Below, piece after piece: positions 32,575 through 40,650 of a stretch of 44,546 bases of DNA. Under the pieces are notes generated by a model that saw only the letters and a list, made by a program, of their open reading frames with translations, was not told the DNA's origin and made no database searches. The stretch comes from Acidobacteriota bacterium (GTDB lineage: Bacteria; Acidobacteriota; Vicinamibacteria; Vicinamibacterales; UBA8438): NCBI GenBank assembly GCA_011523845.1, contig WTFV01000083.1, forward strand, positions 1 through 44,546, given 5' to 3'. Position 1 is the first letter of the stretch. Every line of letters starts with the position of its first letter. A program made the position numbers and the translations under genes.

Positions 32575-32850
32575 CTAACTCCAGTACTTCTCCATCTTGC
32601 TCGTCCGATACGCGGTGACGACGGCCGGCGGCTCGTGATCCGTGTCGACGAAGACGCGGACCAGATACTCCCTTGCCGGCGTTCCAGGCATGAGCCGCGA
32701 GTGTACGACTATCCGCCCACGACGGAGTCCGTGTATCTGACCGGGATCGGCGAGCACGCGCCGGACAATCTCGCGGGTCAGGCCGCGACGCTTCATCTGG
32801 ACCATCGCATGGGGAGTGATGGCAAAGCTCCGGATCGGTTCGATTGCCAC
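32575..32850 (-). CDS. DUF4258 toxin-like protein
   Basis: This 91-residue protein begins FAITPHAMVQMKRRGLTRE, then IVRRVLADPGQIHGLRRGR and VRVFVDTDHEPPAVVTAYRT, ending SKMEKYWS. This is the DUF4258 pattern, a BECR/RelE-like RNase fold usually paired with DUF2283. The histidine-arginine pattern and terminal K-x-W fit the family. It is first in the two-gene unit, immediately downstream of the secreted paralogue gene at 32879-33937. Confidence 0.85.
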   Translation of the reverse strand: MAIEPIRSFAITPHAMVQMKRRGLTREIVRRVLADPGQIHGLRRGRIVVHSRLMPGTPAREYLVRVFVDTDHEPPAVVTAYRTSKMEKYWS

Positions 32851-32878
32851 GCTCGGGCTATCGCTCCCCCGGCTCTTG

Positions 32879-33937
32879 CTACCGCTCCCCGGCCCTTGCT
32901 TCCTCCACGCGCGAGCCGGCGAGGATGTTCAGCAGCCCGTAGTTGCCTTCGTGGCAGGCGTACTCGAACATCGGCTGGTCGCTGAGCGCCCACGGCGACG
33001 AGCCGGTCCACGGGCGGGTCCAGACGTTCGGATCGTCCACCGTGAACTCGTAGTCGAGCGTCCGCGGCCCCACCCGGGTGAAGCGTTCCACGACCCGCAG
33101 GGCCGGGCTGAGATCCCAGTTGATGCCGCCCTGCGGTCCCGGGCCGGACGAGAACAGGTAGGCGCGATGGCCGAAGTTGGTCGTCTCGACCACCAGCGTG
33201 TCGCCCTCCCAGCGCCCCCGCGAATGGCCGCCGAACTGGCTGATGCGCTCTTCGATAGCGGGACGTCCGTCGAGGTGGATGAAGCGCACGTCGTGGATGT
33301 GCTCCTGCACGATCGCGATGACGCCGGCCGTCTGCACGAGGTGGTAGTTGTTGTTGTAGGCGGTGGGCAGCGACGGGACCCCGCGGTACCAGATGCAGCG
33401 GTCGCCGTAGTCGAACTGCTCGTGCGAGTCGGCCGGCACCAACCCTTCCCGGATGGCCTTCAACCGCTGCCGCTCGGGCGATGCGACGTGCGCTGCGTGC
33501 TCGGGGGTGAGCGCGGGCAGGCGCCCGTTCGGCGGGTCGATGACGAGCGAGGTCCGCCGGGTGGGGACGACGGTGGTCCCGCGATCGATCCAGAAGGCGT
33601 TGTAGGCGCCGACGTTGCCGCCCACCGGCAGCGGCTCGGTGCGCACGACGCTGGGCGCATTCGCGCGGGCGTTGGCCTCGACGACGCGCTGCTCGATGGC
33701 CGCTGCTTCTTCGGCGGTCAGGAACGCCTTGTCGGCCAGCGCTTCCGGACGTTCGAGCGGCGTGACGGTGGAGCTGTTCCAGACGCCCCCGATATCGGGA
33801 TCGCCCCAGGCGGTACGCGGCGCCACCCAATCCTCCGGGGACGCCGGCTGGGACCAGCCCGCGGACGGCGCGAGGACCATGCTCGCGGCCAGCACCAGGG
33901 CACAGACGACCACCTGCACGCGCGAAAGGCCACTCAT
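32879..33937 (-). CDS. Secreted protein of the unnamed acidobacterial family, paralogue 2
   Basis: The protein has 352 residues and a signal peptide (VVVCALVLAASMVLAPSAG). It shares family blocks with paralogues 1 and 3: PRTAWGDPDIGGVWNSST, RTSLVIDPPNGRLPALTPE, AYNNNYHLVQTAGVIAIVQ, GRWEGDTLVVETTNFGH and FEYACHEGNYGLLNILAG. It is the middle of a run of related genes (paralogue 3 is upstream on the same strand). The function is unknown. Confidence 0.85.
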   Translation of the reverse strand: MSGLSRVQVVVCALVLAASMVLAPSAGWSQPASPEDWVAPRTAWGDPDIGGVWNSSTVTPLERPEALADKAFLTAEEAAAIEQRVVEANARANAPSVVRTEPLPVGGNVGAYNAFWIDRGTTVVPTRRTSLVIDPPNGRLPALTPEHAAHVASPERQRLKAIREGLVPADSHEQFDYGDRCIWYRGVPSLPTAYNNNYHLVQTAGVIAIVQEHIHDVRFIHLDGRPAIEERISQFGGHSRGRWEGDTLVVETTNFGHRAYLFSSGPGPQGGINWDLSPALRVVERFTRVGPRTLDYEFTVDDPNVWTRPWTGSSPWALSDQPMFEYACHEGNYGLLNILAGSRVEEARAGER

Positions 33938-34040
33938 CGCTGACTCCTTCTTCCCGGCGGAACCGCACGCGGGACATGCCCAGGGCGTCCGCGCACTCCA
34001 CCACGCATCGCTGACTCCTTCTTCCCGGCGGCAACCGCAC
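33936..34040. repeat. Two near-identical 33-bp direct repeats
   Basis: Copies at 33936-33968 and 34007-34040 both contain ATCGCTGACTCCTTC, TTCCCGGCGG and AACCGCAC; the second has one extra base. The first overlaps the start region of paralogue 2, and both lie in the gap upstream of it. They could come from a local duplication of an upstream leader during paralogue expansion. Confidence 0.7.
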
Positions 34041-34129
34041 CCGACCGATGGGCGTGATTTACCTGCCTGCTGCCTCGCGTTCGAAACGTCGATGACCCGA
34101 GGGGAACGATGGCGTCGGTTCCGGCAGGG

Positions 34130-35131
34130 TCACGGACGCAGCGCGCGCCCGTCGCGCTCGAACTTCCGCGCCCCGGCCAGGATGCCGTACAGCCCGATGT
34201 TGCCCTCGTGGCAGGCGTACTCGTAGATCTCGCCCTCCATGCGCCGGAACGGCATCATGACCGTATAGGGCGCGGTGTACCGCTCCGGGTCGGTCAGCGT
34301 GTACTCGTAGGCGACGGTATCGGGGTCGAGTCGGCTCAGCCGCTCGACCAGGTGCACGCTCGGGCCGTTCCTGCCGTTCCCCCAGTCGCGGATCTGCGTG
34401 GTCTCGACGACCAGGGTCTCTCCCTCCCAGCGCCCGCGCGACACGCCGGCCCACTGCTCGAACGCAGGCTTCTCGGTGTCTTCCAGGGGAATCATCCGCG
34501 CCTGGCGCGCCTGTTCGGTGAGAATCACGACGTGGTCGGCGGTCTGGAAGATCATCAGGTTGTTGTTGTAGGCCCCCGACCGGAGCGGCGGTCCCGACTT
34601 GCCGAACACGATGCAGCGGTCGCCCGTGCTGCGGTTCTCGTAGGAGTCGTACATGTGCTCGCGGCGGTAGGCGGCCCGCTCCCGGTCTGCCTGCCGGGCG
34701 GATTCGGTCAGCGGGGGATAGCGCCCGTTGGGCGGATCGACGATCAGCGCTGTCCGCTTGTCGGAGGTCAGCTCGATGCCCCGCTCGTACCAGAACTCGT
34801 TGTAGGAGAGCACGCCCCCGTCGGCGCGCGACTGGTAGCCGGCGTTCGGCGCCCCCGTCTCGGGGTCGAAGAGATCGCGGTTCTGGCGCGTCCGCTCCGA
34901 TGCCTCGAACAGTGCGGCCTCCTCGGGGTTCAGCGTCTCTCGCCCCTCGAACCGGGCCGGCCGCTGCATCGGGGTCAGCGTCCGGAAGGTGAAGGTGCCC
35001 GAGATGTCCGGGTGCCCGTCGGGCGTCCGCATCGGCATGTCGCCGCCGTTCGACTGGGCCACGGCCGGTTGGGCCGCGAACGCGAACACGATTGCCGCAA
35101 CCGCGAACGTCGCGAAGGATGTCCTGCGCAT
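34130..35131 (-). CDS. Secreted protein of the unnamed acidobacterial family, paralogue 3
   Basis: The protein has 333 residues and a signal peptide (FATFAVAAIVFAFAAQPAVA). It is the most diverged of the three: TPDGHPDISGTFTFR, RTALIVDPPNGRYPPLTES, GAYNNNLMIFQTADHVVIL, GRWEGETLVVETTQIRDWG, and IYEYACHEGNIGLYGILAG. It lies 192 bases upstream of paralogue 2 on the same strand. No enzymatic motif is recognisable. Confidence 0.85.
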   Translation of the reverse strand: MRRTSFATFAVAAIVFAFAAQPAVAQSNGGDMPMRTPDGHPDISGTFTFRTLTPMQRPARFEGRETLNPEEAALFEASERTRQNRDLFDPETGAPNAGYQSRADGGVLSYNEFWYERGIELTSDKRTALIVDPPNGRYPPLTESARQADRERAAYRREHMYDSYENRSTGDRCIVFGKSGPPLRSGAYNNNLMIFQTADHVVILTEQARQARMIPLEDTEKPAFEQWAGVSRGRWEGETLVVETTQIRDWGNGRNGPSVHLVERLSRLDPDTVAYEYTLTDPERYTAPYTVMMPFRRMEGEIYEYACHEGNIGLYGILAGARKFERDGRALRP

Positions 35132-35302
35132 CTGCTACCTCCGGTTCGAGAGGCGTTGCCGGACGAGACTCTGCTGAATCATACCTGTCCGGGCTTCGCC
35201 GGGCGGATGGGAGCGTCCGTGGCCGAGAGCCGCCGCGGTCGCCGGTCGAATGCGCCGGGACCATCGGCCGACCTTCGGGCCGGCGTGTCGGGGTGACGGC
35301 GA

Positions 35303-35413
35303 CCGGGGTCGTTTCCACGATTCGTGCTCCTGACGTTGACGCGGGCGGCATGTCGATGGAGTCCAGGTATCGGCCCGGGGTCGTTCCCACGATTCGTGCT
35401 CCTGACGTTGACG
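35303..35413. repeat. Two 39-bp direct repeats in a 376-bp intergenic gap
   Basis: Copies at 35303-35341 and 35375-35413 differ at one base. Each contains CACGATTCGTG, a 5-bp inverted repeat around one base, followed by CTCCTGACGTTGACG. They fill most of the gap between the minus-strand paralogue 3 and the plus-strand sialidase gene. Nothing else is seen in this gap. They may be members of a dispersed repeat family. Confidence 0.75.
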
Positions 35414-35507
35414 GTATCCTCATGTTCGGCGTCGGGGTGCGGCATCGCGGCGCCGTCGTGATTCGGCGCGCAATCGGTTCGGCAGGGCGGAAAGGACGGT
35501 CACGATC

Positions 35508-36548
35508 ATGCGGATGCGCGCAACTCTCTCGCTGGTCCTTGTCGCGCTGGCGGCGACCGCCGGGGCGCAGGAGCACACGCTCGACTTCATCTGGGAGGAA
35601 GCGCCGTTCCCGCGGGCGCACGCCTCGACCATCGTCGAAGCGACGGACGGGACGCTGGTCGCCGCCTGGTTCGGCGGCTCCGGCGAGGGACACAAGGACG
35701 TCGGCGTCTGGTCGGCCCGCAAGCCGCGGGATGGCGTCTGGTCGCCGCCCGTGCAGCTCTACAAGGAGCCGGATCAGCCCGCCTGGAACCCCGTGCTGTT
35801 CCGCGGTGACGGGGACACCATCTGGCTCTACTTCAAGATCGGCCCGAGCCCCCGCGCGTGGAGCGGCGCCTACACGAAATCGACGACCGCGGGCGAGCAG
35901 TGGACCGAGCCGGCCTGGCTGCCCGCGGGGATGCTGGGACCGGTGCGGGCGAAGCCGATCCGGCTCGCAAGCGGCGACATACTCGCCGGCACCTCGCTGG
36001 AGAGCTACCGGACGTGGTCGTCCTGGATGGAGATCAGCGCCGACGGCGGCGCGTCGTGGAGCAAGCACGGGCCGCTGCTGTTCGGCGACCCGGAGCGGGA
36101 CCGCATCGGCAGCATCCAGCCGACCCTGCTGGAGATCGAGCCCGGGGTGGTCCGCGCCTTCATGAGGACGCCCCGCCGGTTGGGGAAGATCGCGACCTCC
36201 ATCTCGTACGACGGCGGCCGTAGCTGGGCGCCGCTGGAGCTGACCGACCTGGACAATCCGAGCGCCGGCATCGATTCCGTGCGGCTCGACGACGGGCGCT
36301 GCATCCTGCTCTACAACCCTTCGGCCACGCGCCGCACGCCGCTTTCGCTGGCGGTGTCGTTCGACGACGGGGACACCTGGGAGGACTTCCTCGTCGTCGA
36401 GGAGCTCGAGGAGGGCCAGCGCGGCGAGCTGTCGTACCCGGCCATGATCCAGGACTCGAACGGGGATCTGCAGCTCACGTATACGTGGAACCGCCGGCGC
36501 ATCCGTCACGCGACGGTGCCGCTGGAGCTGGTTCCCAGGCAGCCGTGA
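35508..36548 (+). CDS. Sialidase-like BNR-repeat protein, secreted
   Basis: This 346-residue protein has a signal peptide (ATLSLVLVALAATAGAQ) and an exo-alpha-sialidase (BNR-like) propeller: PFPRAHASTIVEATDGTLVA, AWFGGSGEGHKDVGVWSAR, PAWNPVLFRGDG, then Asp-box-like SADGGASWSKHGPL, SYDGGRSWAPLEL and SFDDGDTWEDFL. The family cleaves or binds sugars; acid sugars or polysaccharides are possible targets. It is divergent from paralogue 3, with the 39-bp repeats in between. Confidence 0.85.
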   Translation: MRMRATLSLVLVALAATAGAQEHTLDFIWEEAPFPRAHASTIVEATDGTLVAAWFGGSGEGHKDVGVWSARKPRDGVWSPPVQLYKEPDQPAWNPVLFRGDGDTIWLYFKIGPSPRAWSGAYTKSTTAGEQWTEPAWLPAGMLGPVRAKPIRLASGDILAGTSLESYRTWSSWMEISADGGASWSKHGPLLFGDPERDRIGSIQPTLLEIEPGVVRAFMRTPRRLGKIATSISYDGGRSWAPLELTDLDNPSAGIDSVRLDDGRCILLYNPSATRRTPLSLAVSFDDGDTWEDFLVVEELEEGQRGELSYPAMIQDSNGDLQLTYTWNRRRIRHATVPLELVPRQP

Positions 36549-36655
36549 CGGCCGCGATCCGAGATGCGGCCCGGGCGGTGACCCGCACATACGGCGTCCC
36601 GGACGATTCCGCCGCCCGAAGTTCAACAGCGAACAGGCCAATCCCGGGGGTTCAC

Positions 36656-36900
36656 ATGACACGCAACGCAATCGTCCTCATCGCCCTCGCAGCCGCTGCC
36701 GCCGCGTGTGGTGGCACGCGCGCGGCACCGGAGACGCCGGAGACCGCCGGGCGGGCACCGGACAGCTCGGCACAAAACCTCGAGGTGGACGTCAGGCTCG
36801 GCTGCGAGAGGGAATTCAACCTGAGGTTCAGCTACCTGAGCAGCCGGGCGGCCATGACAGGCCGCTCGACGTTCGACGGCACATACCATGTGATTCATGA
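36656..36900 (+). pseudogene. Truncated lipoprotein fragment
   Basis: ATG 36656 encodes a signal with lipobox (MTRNAIVLIALAAAAAACGG) and about 60 further residues ending STFDGTYHVIHE. The frame then runs into the antisense-like composition of the vapB gene at 36897 and continues without family character to 37111. The original C-terminus was probably lost when the TA module arrived. A real short lipoprotein cannot be excluded. Confidence 0.45.
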
Positions 36901-37121
36901 ATGTGACGCTTTCCATCGACGATCGGGTCGTTGCCGAAGCCCGGCGGATCGCCGCCGTCCGCGGAACCAGCCTGAACCAGCTTGTGCGCGACTTCCTGAA
37001 CCAGTTGACGCGGGTAGACGAAGTGGAATCGGTGGTCGCACAGCTCGACGCGCTGTGGGCCGAGGAGGACTACCGCTCGGAGGGTCCGTGGACGCGCGAG
37101 GAACTGCATGAACGATCGTGA
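36897..37121 (+). CDS. VapB-like antitoxin (ribbon-helix-helix, DUF6364-like)
   Basis: This 74-residue protein begins MNVTLSIDDRVVAEARRIAA, then VRGTSLNQLVRDFLNQL, a ribbon-helix-helix pattern. The acidic C-terminal tail (WAEEDYRSEGPWTREELH) probably wraps the toxin. It overlaps the start of the PIN toxin gene by 14 bases, so translation is coupled. It is the second VapBC-type pair in the window and is not closely related to the first. Confidence 0.85.
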   Translation: MNVTLSIDDRVVAEARRIAAVRGTSLNQLVRDFLNQLTRVDEVESVVAQLDALWAEEDYRSEGPWTREELHERS

Positions 37122-37530
37122 GTTCCTGGATACGAACGTTCTCCTCTACGCGCACGATTCGCGGGAGCCGCGCAAGCGCACCCGGGCCCGGGAGTTGATT
37201 CGCCGCCTCATGAGGGAGCGGCGCGGCGTGGTGTCGCTGCAGGTTCTGCAGGAGTTCTTCGCCGCCGCCACGCGGAAGCTGGGCATGAGCAACGAGGATG
37301 CGAGACGCTGCATCGTGCACTACTCGCGCTTCGACGTCGTGACGCTCCGGGTGCCCGACGTGGTCGCGGCGATCGATTTGCACAGGCTGCATCGGCTGCC
37401 GATCTGGGACACCCTCGTCGTGCGTGCCGCGCTGAACGGCGCCTGCACGACGTTGTACACCGAGGACATGCAGTCAGGCTACGTAGTCGAGGCGTTGACG
37501 TTCCGGAATCCGTTCGTGTCGCAATCGTGA
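37108..37530 (+). CDS. vapC: VapC-type PIN-domain toxin
   Basis: This 140-residue PIN RNase has FLDTNVLLYAHDSRE, VSLQVLQEFFAAATR and LPIWDTLVVRAALN, then LYTEDMQSG. The acidic set D-E-D-D is complete. ATG 37108 lies within the antitoxin gene. It is an intact type II toxin. Confidence 0.9.
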   Translation: MNDREFLDTNVLLYAHDSREPRKRTRARELIRRLMRERRGVVSLQVLQEFFAAATRKLGMSNEDARRCIVHYSRFDVVTLRVPDVVAAIDLHRLHRLPIWDTLVVRAALNGACTTLYTEDMQSGYVVEALTFRNPFVSQS

Positions 37531-37562
37531 AGCGTCCATCGTACACTTGCGGGTTCGGCTCC

Positions 37563-38516
37563 TCAGCTCGTCCCCCCGGAGAGCAGCGCCTCCACCTCCG
37601 CCGGCGTCGGGCTCGCCTCTCGCGCGCCCAGGCCGCGGCATTTCAGCGCGGCAACCGCGTTCGCGTAGCGCAGCACGTCCTCGACCTCCGCCTCGTCGCC
37701 GCCGCGCAGCCACCCGGATATGAACCCGCCGCGGAAGACGTCGCCGGCGCCGGTGGTATCGACCACCGGCACGCGGAACCCGGGCGTTCTGATCTCCACG
37801 TCGCCGACCAGGGCCAGGCTTCCCTCCGCGCCGAGCGTCATGCAGACAAGGGCCGGGCGGTAGGCGTCGCGGATCGCCCGCAGTGCGGCGCCGGGTGCGC
37901 CCTTGCCGGTCAGGGCGGCCGGGAAGTCCCGTGCCGTGATGATCATGTCGATCTCGGCCAGCAGGGCCTCGATGCCGTCACGGACGCGTTCGACATCGAT
38001 AACGGTTCGAGATCCGGCCCGTCGCGCATGCCGGGCGGCCGCCGTCGAGGCGGCCGTGTCGTGGCAGTCGACCAGCAGCACCCGGCCGGCGCATACAGCG
38101 GCCGGGTCGACATCGCCGGCCCGCAGTTCGAGCCCCGCATCGCGGGACCAGAGCACGGTGCGCTCCCCGGTCCGCTCGTCGACGAGAATCACGGACATCC
38201 CGTTCCGCGCGCCGGACGCCACCCGGCACGCGCTTATGTCGACCCCTTCGTCGGAGAGGCTCGAGCGTCCCTGCCGGCCGTTCTCGTCGTCGCCGAAGCA
38301 GCCGACGTACCGGGCGCGCCAGCCGAGCCGCGCGCACGCCACCATGGCGCTGGCCGCCTGCCCGCCCGGCGAGTACGCCTGCCCCCGGACCGGCTGCTTG
38401 GAGTCGGGCTCGGGAAAGCGCTCGAGCACGACCAGCAGGTCGGTCATGTTGAGGCCGAATCCCACGACGTCGAAGGAACGGCCGTCAGCCGGCGGGAGCC
38501 CGAGCGGCATCCGCAT
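37563..38516 (-). CDS. PfkB-family sugar kinase (ribokinase-like)
   Basis: This protein of about 317 residues has VVGFGLNMTDLLVVLERFPE, the substrate-contact SPGGQAASAMVACARLG, GWRARYVGCFGDDENG, and the conserved phosphate-loop motif VVDTTGAGDVFRGGFISGWL with the catalytic aspartate. It phosphorylates a sugar or nucleoside. ATG 38516 or 38510 fits the N-terminus. No operon partner is visible. Confidence 0.9.
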   Translation of the reverse strand: MRMPLGLPPADGRSFDVVGFGLNMTDLLVVLERFPEPDSKQPVRGQAYSPGGQAASAMVACARLGWRARYVGCFGDDENGRQGRSSLSDEGVDISACRVASGARNGMSVILVDERTGERTVLWSRDAGLELRAGDVDPAAVCAGRVLLVDCHDTAASTAAARHARRAGSRTVIDVERVRDGIEALLAEIDMIITARDFPAALTGKGAPGAALRAIRDAYRPALVCMTLGAEGSLALVGDVEIRTPGFRVPVVDTTGAGDVFRGGFISGWLRGGDEAEVEDVLRYANAVAALKCRGLGAREASPTPAEVEALLSGGTS

Positions 38517-39061
38517 GGCGGGATCGTACCTCGCGGCACATCCTTGCCCGGAGGCCGCCGCGGGCCGAACGCGCCCAGGGCTCTGAGGGGGTGCTACGAT
38601 AGAAACCAAGAGCCCTCTCAATCCCCCGGTCCGAGCCGTTCCGAGAGCAGAAGGGGATTATATCGGTGGGTGATCAGCTCGCACCGGACCGAAAACGCCC
38701 GGATTCATTGGACTTTCCGGGAGCACGTCCAATCACGTATTCAAGCGCTTGGAGTCGGAAATCAGATGGCTCCGGGCGACTTCTGCATATGCAGTCCGGA
38801 TCCGGGCTCCGGGCCGAAATCGCTCAGGACGGGTGAGGATCAGCTCTGACGCGATCCTGCTATTTTCGCAGCATTCCGATATCGCTCACGCACGTGCATA
38901 TCTGGGTACTCATGCGGGCGGGTGAATGGCCGGATCGGGCGCGGTCCGGATGCCGGCGCTGGATCGGTCGGCTGTAGGAGCGCTTGGAGCCGCAGTAGGT
39001 GCTCACGGAGCGCTCTCGGTGATGTAGAGGTCCCCCCTGAAATGCATAGGGATTCACGTAT
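38517..39061. other. 545-bp gap without a recognisable gene
   Basis: The gap holds no convincing coding frame. A 12-bp perfect palindrome CTGCATATGCAG is at 38783-38794, and two copies of AGCGCTTGGAG occur near 38745 and 38979. No terminator, promoter or tRNA was found by eye. It marks the left edge of the small-gene island. Confidence 0.5.
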
Positions 39062-39280
39062 TCACATGCCGGCATGTGCGTCCCATGTCACCCGTATTTT
39101 GCTCAAGGCTGCCTTGTCGTCTTCTTCGGGTGCGTGGTCGATCAGGTACTGCAACAGGCCGGTGACCATCCGTCGGAACAAGACCTGCTGCGCTCCACGT
39201 CGTGCCTGTTGGAACTGCTGGGCTGCTTCGATCTGTTCGTCCGACAACGATCCCAACTCCCGGAGCTTTTCTGCTGTCAT
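39062..39280 (-). CDS. Small hypothetical protein of the accessory island
   Basis: This 72-residue, helix-rich protein reads LSDEQIEAAQQFQQARRGAQ and then QQVLFRRMVTGLLQYLIDHA. No family is recognised. The coding end overlaps a 16-bp perfect palindrome CACATGCCGGCATGTG (39063-39078), which may act as a terminator. It is the last member of a minus-strand group at 39062-40148. Confidence 0.5.
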   Translation of the reverse strand: MTAEKLRELGSLSDEQIEAAQQFQQARRGAQQVLFRRMVTGLLQYLIDHAPEEDDKAALSKIRVTWDAHAGM

Positions 39281-39369
39281 CGTGTCGCGATCCTACAGCA
39301 CCACGCACCAACCGTGGCTCTGCTGCGGTGGGGTCAGTGCACCACGCGGCGCGGCTGGCGCCGGCCGGG

Positions 39370-39585
39370 CTACAGCAGGTCGTTCAGGTTGCCGCGTTCC
39401 AGCAGGCGGGGGTCGTCGCAGCGGTGCAGTTCGGCTACGAGAGCGTCCAGCGCCGCGGCGCAGCGTACCCTGTAGATCAGGCGCCAGGAGTGCCCGCCGT
39501 TGCTGGGCAGCCGGTCGGAGCCTTCGCGGATCAGCCTGCGCGCATTACTGGCAAGCTCCATCACGCGCTGGTCATGCTCGGACAT
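39370..39585 (-). CDS. Small hypothetical protein of the accessory island
   Basis: This 71-residue protein reads MELASNARRLIREGSDRLPS, then WRLIYRVRCAAALDALVAEL. It is helical and basic, and no family is recognised. It belongs to the minus-strand run of short genes and is 13 bases from the next stop. Coding is inferred from composition and spacing only. Confidence 0.45.
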   Translation of the reverse strand: MSEHDQRVMELASNARRLIREGSDRLPSNGGHSWRLIYRVRCAAALDALVAELHRCDDPRLLERGNLNDLL

Positions 39586-39598
39586 GGCGATGCGGCTG

Positions 39599-39904
39599 TC
39601 AGGATCCAGGAGGGAGACCGAGCTTTGCTTTCAGGTTCGAAACCAGCAGAGACAGCCGGTCAATCTCAGCGACCGTTTCGGCGATCTTCGATTCTGCCGG
39701 CAACGGCAGCGCGTCCGGAGCGCCACGTTTCGAGCACAGGGTCTTCCCGTTGGTCACGGTCAAGTTGTTCCAGTTCGCCAGGACTGCTGCAACTTGACCG
39801 TACTGTCGATGCTTGAGATCGCGATGATCTTGCAGGTCTCGTTCTGCTCTCGCAAGCTCCCGAACCCGCTCGCCATCCAGCGAGTCTCTTTCGCTCTGCG
39901 TCAT
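39599..39904 (-). CDS. Coiled-coil hypothetical protein of the accessory island
   Basis: This 101-residue protein begins MTQSERDSLDGERVRELARA, with charged helices, and ends with IAETVAEIDRLSLLVSNLKA. Heptad-like helices suggest a coiled coil. No family is recognised. It lies between the short genes at 39370 and 39954. Confidence 0.5.
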   Translation of the reverse strand: MTQSERDSLDGERVRELARAERDLQDHRDLKHRQYGQVAAVLANWNNLTVTNGKTLCSKRGAPDALPLPAESKIAETVAEIDRLSLLVSNLKAKLGLPPGS

Positions 39905-39953
39905 CCAGCCGAAATCCTACCACGTTGGATGACGACGAGCGCCTGGCGGGCGG

Positions 39954-40148
39954 TCAGTGCAGCACGCGCCGCGGCCGGTTCCGGCCGAACATGATGTCGG
40001 TCAGTTCCTCGAACGAGCAGCCGACCCGCATGTCCTCCTCGAGGTCGGCCTTGGTTGGCTGGTAGCGGGGGTCGTCCTTGGACATCTGCTGGTTGCGGCT
40101 CGTCGGGTCGATCGGCCGCCCGCGCCGCCGGGGTGTCTCGTCCTGCAT
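39954..40148 (-). CDS. Small hypothetical protein, possibly leaderless
   Basis: This 64-residue protein begins MQDETPRRRGRPIDPTSRNQ, and its later part reads YQPTKADLEEDMRVGCSFEE. An extended -10 (TG-G-TATGCT on the minus strand, 40156-40161) lies 7-8 bases from ATG 40148, so transcription could begin at the start codon. It diverges from the structured element at 40214-40333. No family is recognised. Confidence 0.5.
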   Translation of the reverse strand: MQDETPRRRGRPIDPTSRNQQMSKDDPRYQPTKADLEEDMRVGCSFEELTDIMFGRNRPRRVLH

Positions 40149-40183
40149 GACGGCCAGCATACCACTTTTCTGATTCCAATCGT

Positions 40184-40212
40184 TTGACGACAGAAAACGC
40201 ACGGGGTAATCT
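40184..40212 (+). promoter_or_regulatory. Promoter in front of the structured element
   Basis: TTGACG (40184-40189), a 17-base spacer and TAATCT (40207-40212) form a sigma-70-like promoter. The predicted start is about base 40219, within the first bases of the 40214-40333 inverted-repeat element. This is a pattern match by eye. Confidence 0.55.
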
Positions 40213-40213
40213 G

Positions 40214-40333
40214 CCGGTGCCAGACAAGATGCGCGTGGCCCGACACCGGGCCGCCTGCTGACTACAACACCCGCGTCCGCGGGGAACAGGCGGGAGTCCG
40301 CACACGTACACGTGCGTCTTGTCTGGCAACCGG
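40214..40333 (+). ncRNA. Candidate structured RNA with a long branched hairpin
   Basis: Two arms (40214-40237 and 40309-40333) pair over 24 base pairs with one bulged A at 40328. The two non-Watson-Crick pairs, T30 with G16 (40230/40316) and G33 with T13 (40233/40313), are G-U in a plus-strand RNA but A-C in the minus strand, so the plus strand is the likely folded form. Inside are stems 40238-40242/40247-40251, 40252-40257/40287-40292 and, enclosed by the latter, 40270-40274/40279-40283. A sigma-70-like promoter ends one base before it. No ORF crosses it. No known RNA family was recognised; it could also be a mobile-element DNA structure. Confidence 0.55.
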
Positions 40334-40466
40334 CCCGGTGACCAATTCAGGTCGGGGCCGACAGAGGATCAGCATACAGATCGACAAGCCGCCGGAAGCG
40401 GTGCATCGTGAACGGCTCGGGGTCCGATCTGGTCGGCTACCAGGTCGTCAGTCTGGAGATCGGCTG

Positions 40467-40646
40467 ATGGAGATGCGACAGGTCATCGTCGATCGAGAAG
40501 TCGCGGTCCTCATCGCCAAGCTGGTCAAGCAGGTCGGCGGCGACACCGACAAGCTGTTCCGGTGCGGAAGCTGCGGCGAGCCGATCAGGCCGCACGGCGA
40601 CGGCTTCGGACATCAGAGACCGCGGCCGAAGGAGTGCGAGGCGTAG
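40467..40646 (+). CDS. Small zinc-ribbon-like protein
   Basis: This 59-residue protein reads MRQVIVDREVAVLIAKLVKQ, then LFRCGSCGEPIRPHGDGFGH and a final C. A C-x2-C pair plus H and C could hold one zinc. GGAG lies upstream of ATG 40467. It is the first gene after the structured element, and the tail-like gene begins 4 bases after it. No family can be named. Confidence 0.5.
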   Translation: MEMRQVIVDREVAVLIAKLVKQVGGDTDKLFRCGSCGEPIRPHGDGFGHQRPRPKECEA

Positions 40647-40650
40647 AATC

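Noticed and set aside
38517..39061. tRNA or other stable RNA in the gap after the sugar kinase
   Set aside because: No cloverleaf or T-arm consensus was seen.
40214..40333. Integron attC site
   Set aside because: The long imperfect inverted repeat has a similar size, but no GTTRRRY/RYYYAAC boxes and no integrase are present.
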